From Roseomonas sp. (lineage in GTDB: Bacteria > Pseudomonadota > Alphaproteobacteria > Acetobacterales > Acetobacteraceae): a stretch of DNA of 64,000 bases. The translations under genes were made by a program, and so were the position numbers. The notes under the pieces were generated by a model that saw only the letters and a list, made by a program, of their open reading frames with translations, was not told where the DNA came from and ran no database searches. The number at the start of each line of letters is the position of its first letter. The first letter of the stretch is position 1. The stretch is taken from assembly GCA_020249435.1 (NCBI GenBank), contig JADCFQ010000017.1, positions 1 to 64,000 on the forward strand. Direction: 5' to 3'. Positions 7,786 through 15,910 of the stretch are shown in pieces.

Positions 7786-8571
7786 TCAGACTACCGGGCT
7801 CTTGCCGCCATCCACATTGATCGCGGTGCCGCTGATGAAGCCGCCCTGTTCGCTCGCCAGCAGCAGCGCCATAGCCGCGAATTCCTCGGCCTTGCCGATC
7901 CGCCCAAGCGGCACGGCCTTGCCCTGCTCCGCCTTCCAATCTTCCCAAGAGATGTTGCGCTTTTCGGCAGCATGCCGCCGCACCCATTGGTCGCTTTCAA
8001 TAATGCCAACCAGCATGGCATTCACCAGCACATTATGGGGGGCGAATTCGCTCGCCATCGCCTTGGTCAGCGCCATGCCGGCAGCGCGCGATACCGAAGT
8101 CGGCGTGGACCCCGCCAAGGGCGCCTTGGCGCCGATATTCAGCACATTGATGATGCGGCCCCATTTGCGATCCCGCATCGCGGGCAGCGCCAGCCGACAG
8201 AAGCGGATCGCGGCAAACAGCTTCAGGTCCAGATCATCCTGCCAAAGCGCATCGGATACCTCGAGGAAGCCGCCGCGCTGCGATGTGCCGGCATTATTGA
8301 TCAGGATATCCACCTGACCGAGCCCTTTCACCGCCGCCGCATAGGCAGCCTCGCAGCCCTCAGCAGTGCGGATATCGGCGGCAATGGCGGCCACCTTGGC
8401 GGTGGGGGCGGCAGCGCGGATTTCGGCTTCGGCCTTGGCCAGGCTCTCTGCCCCGCGCGCCACAATCGCGACATGCCCGCCCGATTCAGCAAACATCTTT
8501 GCCATGGCAAGCCCCAGGCCCTTGGACCCGCCGGTGATGAGCGCAGCGCGCCCATTCAAGGTGATATTCAT
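7786..8571 (-). CDS. SDR-fold protein lacking the catalytic Tyr-Lys pair
   Basis: 261 residues with a classic short-chain dehydrogenase scaffold: the NAD(P) motif TGGSKGLG near residue 14, the NNAG motif, and the C-terminal INVDGG. However, where SDR enzymes have Ser ... YxxxK, this protein reads IINVLNIGAKAPLAGSTPTSVSRAAG, putting Thr for the catalytic Tyr and Arg for Lys. It may bind the cofactor without the usual oxidoreduction, or use a different mechanism. I start at the ATG at 8571 with a purine-rich site before it; the open frame continues upstream through the tRNA, so longer models are wrong. It stands alone between the cyanate operon and tRNA-His. Confidence 0.8.
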   Translation of the reverse strand: MNITLNGRAALITGGSKGLGLAMAKMFAESGGHVAIVARGAESLAKAEAEIRAAAPTAKVAAIAADIRTAEGCEAAYAAAVKGLGQVDILINNAGTSQRGGFLEVSDALWQDDLDLKLFAAIRFCRLALPAMRDRKWGRIINVLNIGAKAPLAGSTPTSVSRAAGMALTKAMASEFAPHNVLVNAMLVGIIESDQWVRRHAAEKRNISWEDWKAEQGKAVPLGRIGKAEEFAAMALLLASEQGGFISGTAINVDGGKSPVV

Positions 8572-8647
8572 GGATTTCTCCCCCGATGAAGGCGGCCATC
8601 CTGCCGCAACTGGGCCAAGACGCAAACCTGACAGGAAGGGGGAAAGC

Positions 8648-8724
8648 TGGGGCGACCAACGGGACTCGAACCCGTGACATCCAAGACCACAACCTGGCGC
8701 TCTACCAACTGAGCTATGGCCGCC
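8648..8724 (-). tRNA. tRNA-His (GTG anticodon)
   Basis: The minus strand folds as a complete cloverleaf: acceptor GCGGCCA/TGGTCGC, D arm GCTCAGTTGGTAGAGC, anticodon stem CCAGG/CTTGG with loop TTGTGGT (anticodon GTG), T arm ACGGG-TTCGAGT-CCCGT, and an encoded CCA. The extra 5' G (8724) faces C73, the identity signature of tRNA-His. Confidence 0.95.
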
Positions 8725-8817
8725 ACCAACGGCGCTGAAATAGGCCCGCCCGCCCGGCGCCGTCAACCGCGAAGCCTTGGGTTGCGCGGCCCCCGCGCAA
8801 AATGACATGGTGGGTGC

Positions 8818-10044
8818 ATGACCCAGACCGCGCCGGCCCGCCCGCTTGCCCTGCCGATTGCCCTGGTGATCGCTTGCGCGATTGCCGGCGCCATGCTCGC
8901 CATGGGGCTGCGCCAATCCTTCGGCCTGTTCCTGGCGCCCATGACCACCGAACATGGCTGGGCAGCGCGCGACTTCGCCTTTGCCATCGGGCTCCAGGTT
9001 CTGATCAATGGCATCAGCCAGCCCTTCATGGGCCAGTTGGCGGATCGCTTCGGTGGCCGGCGCGTGGTGATGGGCGGCGCGGTGCTTTATTGCATCGCCA
9101 TCCTCGGCATGGCGCTGTCCGAATCCGTTCTGCCCTTCACCTTTTTTGCGGGCTTGATTTTGGGCATGGCGGTCTCAGCCGCCGGCATGCCGACCATTAT
9201 CGCGAGCCTCACGCGCATGTTGCCGCCCGAAATGCGCGGGCGCGCGACAGGGCTTGGCACGGCGGGGTCCTCGGCGGGGCAGTTTCTGGTGGTGCCGCTG
9301 GCGGGCTTCGCCATTCAGGGCTTTGGCTGGCAGGGCGCGCTATTTGCCATGGCAATTGCGGCGCTATTCATGATCCCGCTCGCGCTGCCATTGGCCGATA
9401 AGCAGCCGGCAGCGACACCTGGTGTGGCCGCGGATAATGAAACCGCGCGGTCCGCCATGGGCCGCGCCTTGCGTGACCCGAGCTTTTGGTACCTGTCTTC
9501 CGGCAATTTTGTTTGCGGGCTGCATGTGTCCTTTCTGACCGTGCATCTGCCGGGCTTTGTGCATAGCTGCGGCTTGCCGCTTTATGTCGGTGCTGGTGCC
9601 ATTTCCATGATCGGGCTGTTCAACATCATTGGTTCATTGGCTGCGGGTGAACTCTCACAACGCTGGAAGCGGCGCGAATTGCTGGTCGGGATTTTCGCGG
9701 CGCGCGCCGTGCTGATGACGGTGTTTTTGTTGTCGGAGAAAACCACGGCAACCGTGCTGATTTTCTCGGCCATGATGGGGCTGCTTTGGCTTTCCACCGT
9801 GCCGCCAAGCCTCGCACTTTGTGCGCGCAATTGGGGCTTGCGCTGGCTGGCCACGATTTTCGGCATGGTCTTTGTCAGCCATCAGATTGGCGGCTTCACC
9901 GGCGCCTTTCTGGGCGGGATTATTTTTGACCGCACCGGGTCTTATGATCTGATGTGGGTGATCGGCATTCTGGCCGCAGTCTTCGCCGCCGTGATCCATA
10001 TGCCGATGCGTGACGGCCCGCGCACCCAGCCCGTGACCGCCTGA
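8818..10044 (+). CDS. MFS transporter (OxlT/monocarboxylate-like)
   Basis: 408 residues with 12 predicted hydrophobic helices in two halves separated by a hydrophilic loop near residues 195-215. The first loop has DRFGGRRVVMGG, the canonical MFS motif between helices 2 and 3, and the N-terminal part (GLRQSFGLFLAPMTTEHGW) is typical of bacterial monocarboxylate or oxalate/formate antiporter-like carriers. It should act in the inner membrane on an organic acid; no substrate can be read. It is followed after 21 bp by a racemase-like gene, probably in one operon. Confidence 0.85.
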   Translation: MTQTAPARPLALPIALVIACAIAGAMLAMGLRQSFGLFLAPMTTEHGWAARDFAFAIGLQVLINGISQPFMGQLADRFGGRRVVMGGAVLYCIAILGMALSESVLPFTFFAGLILGMAVSAAGMPTIIASLTRMLPPEMRGRATGLGTAGSSAGQFLVVPLAGFAIQGFGWQGALFAMAIAALFMIPLALPLADKQPAATPGVAADNETARSAMGRALRDPSFWYLSSGNFVCGLHVSFLTVHLPGFVHSCGLPLYVGAGAISMIGLFNIIGSLAAGELSQRWKRRELLVGIFAARAVLMTVFLLSEKTTATVLIFSAMMGLLWLSTVPPSLALCARNWGLRWLATIFGMVFVSHQIGGFTGAFLGGIIFDRTGSYDLMWVIGILAAVFAAVIHMPMRDGPRTQPVTA

Positions 10045-10065
10045 TTTGTTCCGAAAGGGTTTTCC

Positions 10066-10698
10066 ATGCGCCTTGCCCTGATCCATGCGCTGCGCCATTC
10101 ACCGCCGCCGATTGAAGCCGCCTTCGCGCGGCTTTGGCCGGGCCAGACTCTCATGAATCTGCTGGATGACAGCCTTTCCGCCGATCTGGCGCGGGAAGGC
10201 AAGCTCACGCCCCGCATGACGGAACGGTTCTTGACTCTGGCGCGCTATGCCGCCGGCACCGGGGCGGATGGCATCCTGTTCACCTGCTCTGCCTTCGGCC
10301 CCTGCATTGAAGCCTGCGCGCAGGATTTGGCACCGATGCCGGTGCTGAAACCGAATGAGGCGATGATTGAGGAAGCGATCACCAAGGGCAAACGCATCGG
10401 CCTGCTGGTGAGTTTCGCCGGCACCATCCCGTCCATGATCCCTGAATTTCCACCCGGCATTACCGTGGTGCCGAAGCTGGCCGAGGGCGCCTTGGCGGCC
10501 CTTGATGCGGGCGATTTGGCCACGCATGATCGGCTGGCCGCCGAAGCGGCGCGTGATTTGGCCGATTGTGATGCCATCGCGCTTGGCCAATTCAGCCTGG
10601 CGCGCGCCAAGGCTTTGGTGGAGCAAGCCACCGGCAAACCCGTACTGACCACGCCCGATAGTGCAGTGTTGAAGTTGAAGCGTTTGCTGGGCGGGTGA
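10066..10698 (+). CDS. Asp/Glu racemase-superfamily protein
   Basis: 210 residues. Two cysteines in ILFTCSAFGPCIEAC near residue 70 and a second-half strand DCDAIALGQFSLARAKAL correspond to the two symmetric halves of the aspartate/glutamate/hydantoin racemase fold. The second catalytic Cys of typical racemases is replaced in the second half by AIALGQFS, so a maleate isomerase, decarboxylase or other activity is possible. Cytoplasmic. It is 21 bp downstream of the MFS carrier, so it may process the imported acid. Confidence 0.7.
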   Translation: MRLALIHALRHSPPPIEAAFARLWPGQTLMNLLDDSLSADLAREGKLTPRMTERFLTLARYAAGTGADGILFTCSAFGPCIEACAQDLAPMPVLKPNEAMIEEAITKGKRIGLLVSFAGTIPSMIPEFPPGITVVPKLAEGALAALDAGDLATHDRLAAEAARDLADCDAIALGQFSLARAKALVEQATGKPVLTTPDSAVLKLKRLLGG

Positions 10699-10741
10699 CG
10701 TGCTTGACCAGCGCGTGATGGCATAAGCCAGTTTTTGTCGC

Positions 10742-11332
10742 TCAGGCCAGACTTACTTCCAGCATTTTCACAACTTCACGCACATTGGGGCGAAGCGCTT
10801 CGGGCAGCGCTTCGAGATAGCCGCCAAGGCTCAAAATCGCGAAACCATGCACCAGGGACCAGGCCGCAATCGCCGCCTTGGTCGCGCTGGGTTCATCCAT
10901 GGCCACTTGCTGAACCGCAGCGACGCATCCAACCACCACGGCAAAGGCCGCTTCGGCCGATTGGCGGAAGCGCTCATATTCCGCGAAGCGTCCCTCTCGC
11001 CCGAACATGAGCTGGAACAACGCCGGGTCATGCTGCGCGAAATGGACATAAGCCTCTCCGGTGGCGTGCAGCCTTTCGATGGTGTCGGCGGCGCCAAGCT
11101 GCGCCACGGCCCCAAGCATATGCGCGCGCAAGGCGTCGAAGCCCTCTGCGGCCAATTCCATAAGCAAGGCTTCCTTGCTGTCGAAATGGCGGTAGGTGGC
11201 ATTGACGCTGACGCCAACGCGCGCGGCCAGATCACGCAGGCTGAGCGTTGCCTCTGCCCCTTCGGCCAAGCGCGCGCGCGCTGCTTCCAGCAGAGCCGCC
11301 CGCAAGTTCCCGTGATGATAGGGTTTTTTCAT
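10742..11332 (-). CDS. TetR-family repressor
   Basis: 196 residues. The N-terminal helix-turn-helix (LSLRDLAARVGVSVNATYRHFDSKEALLMEL, residues 33-63) is a clear TetR DNA-binding domain beginning KKPYHHGNLRAALLEAA; the C-terminal ligand domain (residues 70-190) includes QHDPALFQLMFG, as in the TetR_C_33/WHG type. I place the start at the ATG at 11332. It is divergent from the DUF2214-SDR-DUF2141 operon, and the intervening 119 bp contain an inverted repeat well placed to repress that operon. The ligand is unknown. Confidence 0.88.
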   Translation of the reverse strand: MKKPYHHGNLRAALLEAARARLAEGAEATLSLRDLAARVGVSVNATYRHFDSKEALLMELAAEGFDALRAHMLGAVAQLGAADTIERLHATGEAYVHFAQHDPALFQLMFGREGRFAEYERFRQSAEAAFAVVVGCVAAVQQVAMDEPSATKAAIAAWSLVHGFAILSLGGYLEALPEALRPNVREVVKMLEVSLA

Positions 11333-11368
11333 TCTTCGATCCACCGTGGCGCTTCTTAAATTTTAATG

Positions 11369-11419
11369 TTGACAATGTCTACTCCTATCATCTACTCCAA
11401 TGTATACGTTGCATACATT
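11369..11419 (+). promoter_or_regulatory. Promoter and TetR operator candidate
   Basis: On the plus strand TTGACA lies at 11369-11374 with a weak -10 (TACTCC) about 18 bp downstream. Immediately after it, at 11399-11419, is an inverted repeat with perfect 7-base arms AATGTAT / ATACATT (9 of 9 with one mismatch) around a 7-base centre. Size and position over the start site fit a TetR operator controlling the DUF2214 gene. Confidence 0.5.
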
Positions 11420-11451
11420 TGCTGCGTTTGACTCGGGAAACGGGATTACCG

Positions 11452-11907
11452 ATGCCACTCACGCTCGATCTTGTGCTGGCGGTACTGCACCATCTGGGCA
11501 TTCTGATATTGGTCGGCTGCCTGGCAGCGGAGCTTGCTCTGCTATCCCTGCGGGCTGATGGTCGCTCCGCCGAAATCTTGGCGCGCATTGACCTCGCTTA
11601 TGGCCTGATCGCCGGGGCAGTGCTCAGCTTTGGGTTGGCGCGGGTTTTTTGGGGTGCGCGCGGAAGCGGTTTTTACATGGAAAACCCCGTTTTTTGGCTG
11701 AAGCTCGGGCTATTCCTGCTGATTGCGCTGGTCTCCATCAGGCCAACCATGACCTTCCTGCGCTGGCGCCGCTTGGCGCGGGCCGAAGGCAGCGCACCGC
11801 CCGTCACCGAAATCGCAACGACGCGCCGCTGGGTACTGCTTCAGGCCGGGCTTTTGCTCGCCCTGCCGATCTTCGCCGCCCTGATGGCGCGCGGCATCGG
11901 GCTTTGA
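11452..11907 (+). CDS. DUF2214-family membrane protein
   Basis: 151 residues with four hydrophobic helices (LAVLHHLGILILVGCLAAELALL, AYGLIAGAVLSFGLARVFWG, FWLKLGLFLLIALVSI, WVLLQAGLLLALPIFAALMA). The arrangement, with HH near residue 11, RIDLAYG, and GSGFYMENPVFWLK between helices, matches DUF2214, a small inner-membrane family of unknown function. I start at the ATG at 11452. It is the first gene of an operon with an SDR and a DUF2141 protein, divergent from a TetR gene. Confidence 0.8.
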   Translation: MPLTLDLVLAVLHHLGILILVGCLAAELALLSLRADGRSAEILARIDLAYGLIAGAVLSFGLARVFWGARGSGFYMENPVFWLKLGLFLLIALVSIRPTMTFLRWRRLARAEGSAPPVTEIATTRRWVLLQAGLLLALPIFAALMARGIGL

Positions 11908-11954
11908 CGCCGGCCATCTCGAAACCCCTGCGCCCCCCCCGGAAAGGAGCATCC

Positions 11955-12743
11955 ATGAAACGACAAGTGGCAGTCATCACAGGCGCCTCATCAGGTATTG
12001 GGGCCGGTTTGGCGGAAGCGCTGGCGGCGCGGGGGGCGCAGGTGGTTTTGGTCGCGCGGTCCGCGCCGCGGCTTGAAGAACTGGCCGCGCGCCTGCGCCA
12101 AGCCGGTGGCGTTGCGCATGTGCTGCCGATGGACCTTACGGAAGCCGGCGCTGCGCGAAAACTGCATGAAGCCATCCGCGGCTTGGGGCTTTCGGTTGAT
12201 ACGCTGATCAATAACGCCGGCACTGGCTATTACGGCCCCTTTGAAGATGAGCCCACCGAGCGTCTGAGCCGAACCTTGCAACTGAATATCGTCGCGCTGG
12301 CGGAACTGACGCGGCTATTCGTGCCCGAATTATTGTTCCGCAAGGGTACGATCCTGAATATCGCCTCAACGGCCGCGTTCCAGCCGACGCCCTTCATGTC
12401 CAGCTATGGCGCGACCAAGGCATTTGTCCTGTCCTTCTCGGAAGCCTTATGGGCCGAGTATCGTGATCGCGGCTTGCGTGTTGCGGCGGTTTGCCCAGGC
12501 CCCGTCGAGACACCCTTCATCAATGCCATGGGCGCTGATGTGCGCCGGACATCAATTTTCCGAAACCCGATGACGATTGAAGCAGCGGTCGGGGCTTGCC
12601 TGAAGGCGCTCGATGCTGCCGGTCCGTCCAGCATTGTGGGAAGCATGAATTGGCTTTCGGCGCAGATGATCCGGCTTTCCCCGCGGACGTTCACGGCCTT
12701 GCTAAGCGCTGCGATGTTGAAGCAAGGCGCCAGAAATCAATGA
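11955..12743 (+). CDS. Short-chain dehydrogenase/reductase
   Basis: 262 residues, preceded by GGAAAGGAG. It shows TGASSGIG (cofactor loop) near residue 10, NNAG, the catalytic Ser in LNIASTAAF and YGATK with the active-site Tyr and Lys. The sequence from MKRQVAVITGASSGIG and the C-terminal region (SFSEALWAEYRDRGLRVAAVCPGPVETPF) match the YqjQ/DltE-like branch often annotated as 3-ketoacyl or sterol-type reductases. Complete. It lies between the DUF2214 and DUF2141 genes and should share their TetR control. Substrate not readable. Confidence 0.9.
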   Translation: MKRQVAVITGASSGIGAGLAEALAARGAQVVLVARSAPRLEELAARLRQAGGVAHVLPMDLTEAGAARKLHEAIRGLGLSVDTLINNAGTGYYGPFEDEPTERLSRTLQLNIVALAELTRLFVPELLFRKGTILNIASTAAFQPTPFMSSYGATKAFVLSFSEALWAEYRDRGLRVAAVCPGPVETPFINAMGADVRRTSIFRNPMTIEAAVGACLKALDAAGPSSIVGSMNWLSAQMIRLSPRTFTALLSAAMLKQGARNQ

Positions 12744-12769
12744 TCAACAACAAGAAAGGAAGCATTCCC

Positions 12770-13222
12770 ATGTCAACCACGCACCATATCTCACTGCTGC
12801 TTGCCTGCGCCTTGATCGGCATTGCTGGCACGGCATCCGCCTCATCCGGTGGCAGGATTGAAGCCGCAGTTTCCGGCGTTTCGAATGCGCAAGGCATGGT
12901 GGGCTGTGCGCTCTTCCCCTCAGCGGCTGGATTTCCACTGGAATCGGACAAGCCCAGTGTCAGGATTCTGCGCGTGGCACCGGCGGCCGGCGCGGCGCTT
13001 TGCATCTTTGATAATGTGCCGCCGGGCACCTACGCCATGGCCGTGGTGCATGACACCAATGGCAATGGGCGGGCCGATACGAATTTTCTCGGTATGCCCA
13101 CCGAAGGTGTTGGCGTCAGCAATAATGTGATGCCGAGACTATCGGTTCCGAGCTTCGACGCCAATAAATTCAGTGTTGCCACAGGGCATATCACCAAGCT
13201 TTCCATTGCCTTGCGCTATTGA
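12770..13222 (+). CDS. DUF2141 exported protein
   Basis: 150 residues: a signal peptide (ISLLLACALIGIAGTASASS) followed by a DUF2141 domain. Recognisable are the core FDNVPPGTYAMAVVHDTNGNGRADTNFLGMPTEGVGVSNN, where an Asp/Asn-rich loop resembles a calcium-binding turn, and a beta-rich layout. Family function is not established. I choose the ATG at 12770 with AAGAAAGGAAG upstream; an ATG at 12740 overlapping the SDR stop would spoil the signal peptide. Third gene of the TetR-linked operon. Confidence 0.85.
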   Translation: MSTTHHISLLLACALIGIAGTASASSGGRIEAAVSGVSNAQGMVGCALFPSAAGFPLESDKPSVRILRVAPAAGAALCIFDNVPPGTYAMAVVHDTNGNGRADTNFLGMPTEGVGVSNNVMPRLSVPSFDANKFSVATGHITKLSIALRY

Positions 13223-13233
13223 TCGATATATCG

Positions 13234-13255
13234 AGCCAGGCAATCTCGCCTGGCT
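13234..13255. terminator. Hairpin between convergent genes
   Basis: Perfect 8-bp stem AGCCAGGC / GCCTGGCT with a 6-base loop between the ends of the DUF2141 gene (+) and the histidine kinase gene (-). No strong T-run follows on either strand, so termination efficiency is uncertain. Confidence 0.5.
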
Positions 13256-13264
13256 TGAAAATGC

Positions 13265-14629
13265 TCAAACCGGCAGGCTTGCCACCGCGATCAAGCCGCC
13301 TTCTGGCCGGTTCTGCAGCACCACATCGCCGCCATGGCCGCGCAGAATATTGCGCGCGATGGTCAGCCCAAGCCCTGTGCCGCCGGTTTCGCGATTGCGG
13401 CTGGCTTCCAGCCGGCGGAAAGGGGTGAAAACCGCTTCCAGCTCCGCTTCCGGAATGCCGGGGCCTTCATCGGCGATAGTCAGGCGCACCTGATTGGGAG
13501 TTTCTTGCGCGAGTGTAAGCTGGGCCGCGCCGCCATAATTCAGCGCATTGGCGACCAGATTGGCGATGGCGCGCTTAAGCGCCAGGGGCTTGGCGCGGAT
13601 CACCAGTTTCTCCGGCCCCTCATAGCTGATTTTCTCTGCCCGATCGGGATGCGCGTCACTCGCCTCATCGGCCACGGTGCGGCAAAGCGCCGCGATATCC
13701 ATCTGGGTCGCCGGTTCCGTCGCCGCATCATCCCGCGCGAAAGCCAGGGTCGCGCCGATCATCGCTTCCATCTCATCCAAATCAGCCAGCATTTTGCGGC
13801 GCTGTTCATCATCATCCATGAATTCCGCGCGCAGTTTCAGCCGCGTGATCGGGGTGCGCAGATCATGGCCAATCGCGGCCAGCATTTGCGTGCGGTCCGC
13901 GACAAAAAGCCGGATGCGCGCGGCCATTTCATTGAAGGCGCGGGCTGCGGTCGCAACCTCGGTCGGGCCGTTTTCGGGCAGGGGCGGCGCATTCACATCG
14001 CGCCCAAGCCTATTCGCTGCCTCCGCCAAAAGCCGCACCGGGCGCATGAGCCGCGCCACCGCCCAAAGGATGAGCAACACCGCCGCCAGCGTCATGCCAA
14101 GAAAGGCAGCAAGGAACGTATCCGAATGCCAGGGCCGTGGCGTGGGCAGGGACGCCCGGAGGTTAAGCCAAGGCCCATCGGGCAGCCGAAGCGACGCGGC
14201 GAAGCCAGCCGGCCCCAATTCCGCAATGCGGATTTCGCGCGGGCGCAACCTTGGCGGGCCGGAAGACAGCAAATCCAGGCGAAACAGCCTGAGGATATGG
14301 GGCGAGACCGGCGGCGCGCCCAGGCGCACAATCGGCGCCAAATCCAAATCCACCGTAAGGCCTTCGGGCAGATCAAGATCAGCGATGATTTGCGCGCGCC
14401 GATCCGGTGCGGTCAGCACTGCCGCGCGCCAGGCGCCCAAGCTGCGCCCGGCAATCTCACGTGCCTGCACAAAACGCTGCAAATCCACGCGATCCAGCGC
14501 ATGGATGGTGAGCCCCGCCGCTTGCACCAGCATGAGTGCTACAATCAGCGCAACGGCGGTGCGGCCACCCAGGCTGCCAGGCCACCAGCGCCGCCGCGGG
14601 GGCGCGGCGACAGGGGCTGCTTCAGCCAC
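13265..14629 (-). CDS. Sensor histidine kinase (EnvZ-like)
   Basis: 454 residues from a GTG at 14629 that overlaps the response-regulator stop by 8 bases, which makes translational coupling likely. Order of parts: helix 1 (GRTAVALIVALMLVQAAGLTI) near residue 25, a periplasmic sensor region of about 130 residues, helix 2 (FLAAFLGMTLAAVLLILWAVARLM), a HAMP segment, HisKA with the phospho-accepting His in AAIGHDLRTPITRLKLR, and an HATPase domain with N box NLVANALNYG, DEGPGIP and GGTGLGLTI. It senses an envelope signal and phosphorylates the adjacent OmpR-type regulator. The signal is unknown. Confidence 0.92.
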   Translation of the reverse strand: MAEAAPVAAPPRRRWWPGSLGGRTAVALIVALMLVQAAGLTIHALDRVDLQRFVQAREIAGRSLGAWRAAVLTAPDRRAQIIADLDLPEGLTVDLDLAPIVRLGAPPVSPHILRLFRLDLLSSGPPRLRPREIRIAELGPAGFAASLRLPDGPWLNLRASLPTPRPWHSDTFLAAFLGMTLAAVLLILWAVARLMRPVRLLAEAANRLGRDVNAPPLPENGPTEVATAARAFNEMAARIRLFVADRTQMLAAIGHDLRTPITRLKLRAEFMDDDEQRRKMLADLDEMEAMIGATLAFARDDAATEPATQMDIAALCRTVADEASDAHPDRAEKISYEGPEKLVIRAKPLALKRAIANLVANALNYGGAAQLTLAQETPNQVRLTIADEGPGIPEAELEAVFTPFRRLEASRNRETGGTGLGLTIARNILRGHGGDVVLQNRPEGGLIAVASLPV

Positions 14630-15341
14630 GATCCACCGTGGTGGCCAGCACATAGCCGCCACCGCGCACGGTCTTGATCAGGGCGGGGTTGCGGCCATCA
14701 TCTTCCAGCCGGCGCCGCAGCCGCGATACAGCGACATCAATCGCGCGGTCATAAGGCCCGGCCTGCCGCCCGCGCAGCAAATCCATCAGCATATCGCGCG
14801 TCAGCACGCGATTGGGCCGATCCAGCAGCACCAGCAGCAATTCATATTCGCCGCCAGTGAGCGGCACCTCCACCCCATCGGGGTTGAGCAGACGACGGCG
14901 GGAGGGTTCCAAGGTCCAGCCGGAAAACTGGATCGCCTTGGCGGGCGGTTCCTTGGCGGCGGCACCATCGCCAGAGGCGCGGCGCAAAACGGCGCGGATG
15001 CGCGCCAGCAATTCGCGCGGGTTGAAGGGCTTTGCCAGATAATCATCAGCGCCGAGTTCCAGTCCCACGATGCGATCCGTCTCCTCACCCATCGCGGTCA
15101 GGATCACGATGGGCACATCGGATTGGGTGCGCAGCCAGCGGGCGAAATCAAGCCCCGATTCGCCCGGCATCATGAGGTCAAGCACAACAAGATGATAGCG
15201 CCCAAGCGGCCAAAGCCGGCGGGCGTCGCGGGCATCGCGTGCGGCACTCACGCGCAGGCCCTGCTTTTCCAGGAAGCGGGACAGAAGATCACGGATTTCG
15301 CGATCATCATCAACGATCAGGATATGCGGTGCGTTTTCCAT
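14622..15341 (-). CDS. OmpR-family response regulator
   Basis: 239 residues. The receiver domain (residues 6-118) has the acidic pocket DDD at 11-13, the phosphorylation site D55 in VVLDLMMPG, and K104 in YLAKPF. The C-terminal winged helix (from about 140) shows LTGGEYELLLVLLDRPNRVLTRDMLMDLL and DVAVSRLRRRLEDD, typical of OmpR/PhoB DNA-binding domains. It forms a pair with the histidine kinase encoded just downstream. Targets cannot be read from the window. Confidence 0.95.
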   Translation of the reverse strand: MENAPHILIVDDDREIRDLLSRFLEKQGLRVSAARDARDARRLWPLGRYHLVVLDLMMPGESGLDFARWLRTQSDVPIVILTAMGEETDRIVGLELGADDYLAKPFNPRELLARIRAVLRRASGDGAAAKEPPAKAIQFSGWTLEPSRRRLLNPDGVEVPLTGGEYELLLVLLDRPNRVLTRDMLMDLLRGRQAGPYDRAIDVAVSRLRRRLEDDGRNPALIKTVRGGGYVLATTVDRG

Positions 15342-15354
15342 GCCCTGTTACATT

Positions 15355-15573
15355 AGTGGTTTTGTGGCGCCATTCATCGGCCCATGTTGCGAAGTGTATC
15401 GTGCGCCCTGCCAGTTGCTGTTCGTTGCACTTTGGCATGCCCAGTGCCTTTTGCCAGCAATATTTGCGTCCCAGATTTGGGCATAGCGGATCAGGGCCTG
15501 ACCTGCCCCAAACTCACCCGGCCCTGTATTCGCTGATGCTCCCCGGCCTTACCGCCGGGGCGCATCGCCTTTT
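15355..15573 (+). ncRNA. Candidate structured RNA with terminator
   Basis: No protein is visible here, but the plus strand folds into successive stems: TTGCTG/CAGCAA (15415-15460) enclosing GCACT/AGTGC, CCCAGATTTGGG (15470-15481), CAGGGC/GCCCTG (15492-15526), and finally a GC-rich 13-pair hairpin at 15535-15566 followed by GCCTTTT. No plus-strand protein gene upstream needs that terminator, which suggests an independent small transcript. I do not recognise an RNA family; 6S-like RNA was considered but not supported. Confidence 0.3.
15535..15573 (+). terminator. Strong hairpin with short T-run
   Basis: GATGC-T-CCCCGGC / GCCGGGG-C-GCATC around CTTACC, followed on the plus strand by GCCTTTT. 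The minus strand has no T-run after it, so it is oriented against the neighbouring minus-strand MOSC fragment. Confidence 0.5.
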
Positions 15574-15580
15574 GGGTGTG

Positions 15581-15795
15581 TCACACCGGCTGCAAGGGCC
15601 GATGCGGACCGGCGGGCGGGATCACGATGATCGGATCACCCAGGCGCAGCACACCACCTTGCAGCACAATCGCCATGACGCCGGATTTGCGGATCAGCCC
15701 GCCCGCTTCATCGCGCCCGAGCATCGCCGCCATCAACCCTGCCTGGAAATGATCAAGCTGCGCGCAGAGATTGCGGAGCCCGGTTATTTCCACGA
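15581..15795 (-). pseudogene. MOSC-domain gene, 3' fragment
   Basis: About 71 codons encode the C-terminal half of a small MOSC protein: VEITGLRNLCAQLDHFQ, then GLIRKSGVMAIVLQGGVLRLGDPIIV, with the conserved Cys of MOSC domains in NLCAQ. The missing N-terminal half lies at about 16755-17086 in the same orientation, so the gene has been split by roughly 960 bp of foreign DNA. MOSC proteins bind sulfur on a Cys and relate to the molybdenum cofactor sulfurase tail. Upstream the frame now reads into a dnaE2 scrap, so any product would be chimeric. Confidence 0.75.
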
Positions 15796-15797
15796 CC

Positions 15798-15910
15798 GCT
15801 TCCACCGTGACGAAGACGATGCCCCTCGCACTGCCGGGCCGTTGCCGTACCAGAACGAGGCCAGCGAGCCGCACGCGCGCCCCCGGCCGCGCGGCGTCGA
15901 GTGTGCGGGT
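15798..15910 (-). pseudogene. dnaE2/imuC fragment
   Basis: The minus-strand reading gives a stretch containing ARPGARVRLAGLVLVRQRPG followed by SARGIVFVTVE, the very characteristic segment near the C-terminal OB domain of error-prone DNA polymerase DnaE2 (ImuC). Nothing on either side continues that protein: downstream it is fused to the MOSC fragment, upstream the match fades within about 35 codons. It is a scrap carried in with the inserted DNA. The next 200 bp (to 16113) hold nothing else I recognise. Confidence 0.65.

Noticed and set aside
8572-8955. N-terminal extension of the SDR-like gene
   Set aside because: The frame stays open through the tRNA-His gene; the extra 128 codons have no coding character and the family start is at 8571.
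13334-15356. Plus-strand frames of 450-560 codons opposite the two-component genes
   Set aside because: Shadow frames of the histidine kinase and response regulator; the reading has no domain and is rich in Arg/Ser/His.
15535-15573. Terminator of the pgi-MOSC transcript
   Set aside because: The T-run is on the plus strand only; on the minus strand the hairpin is not followed by T residues.
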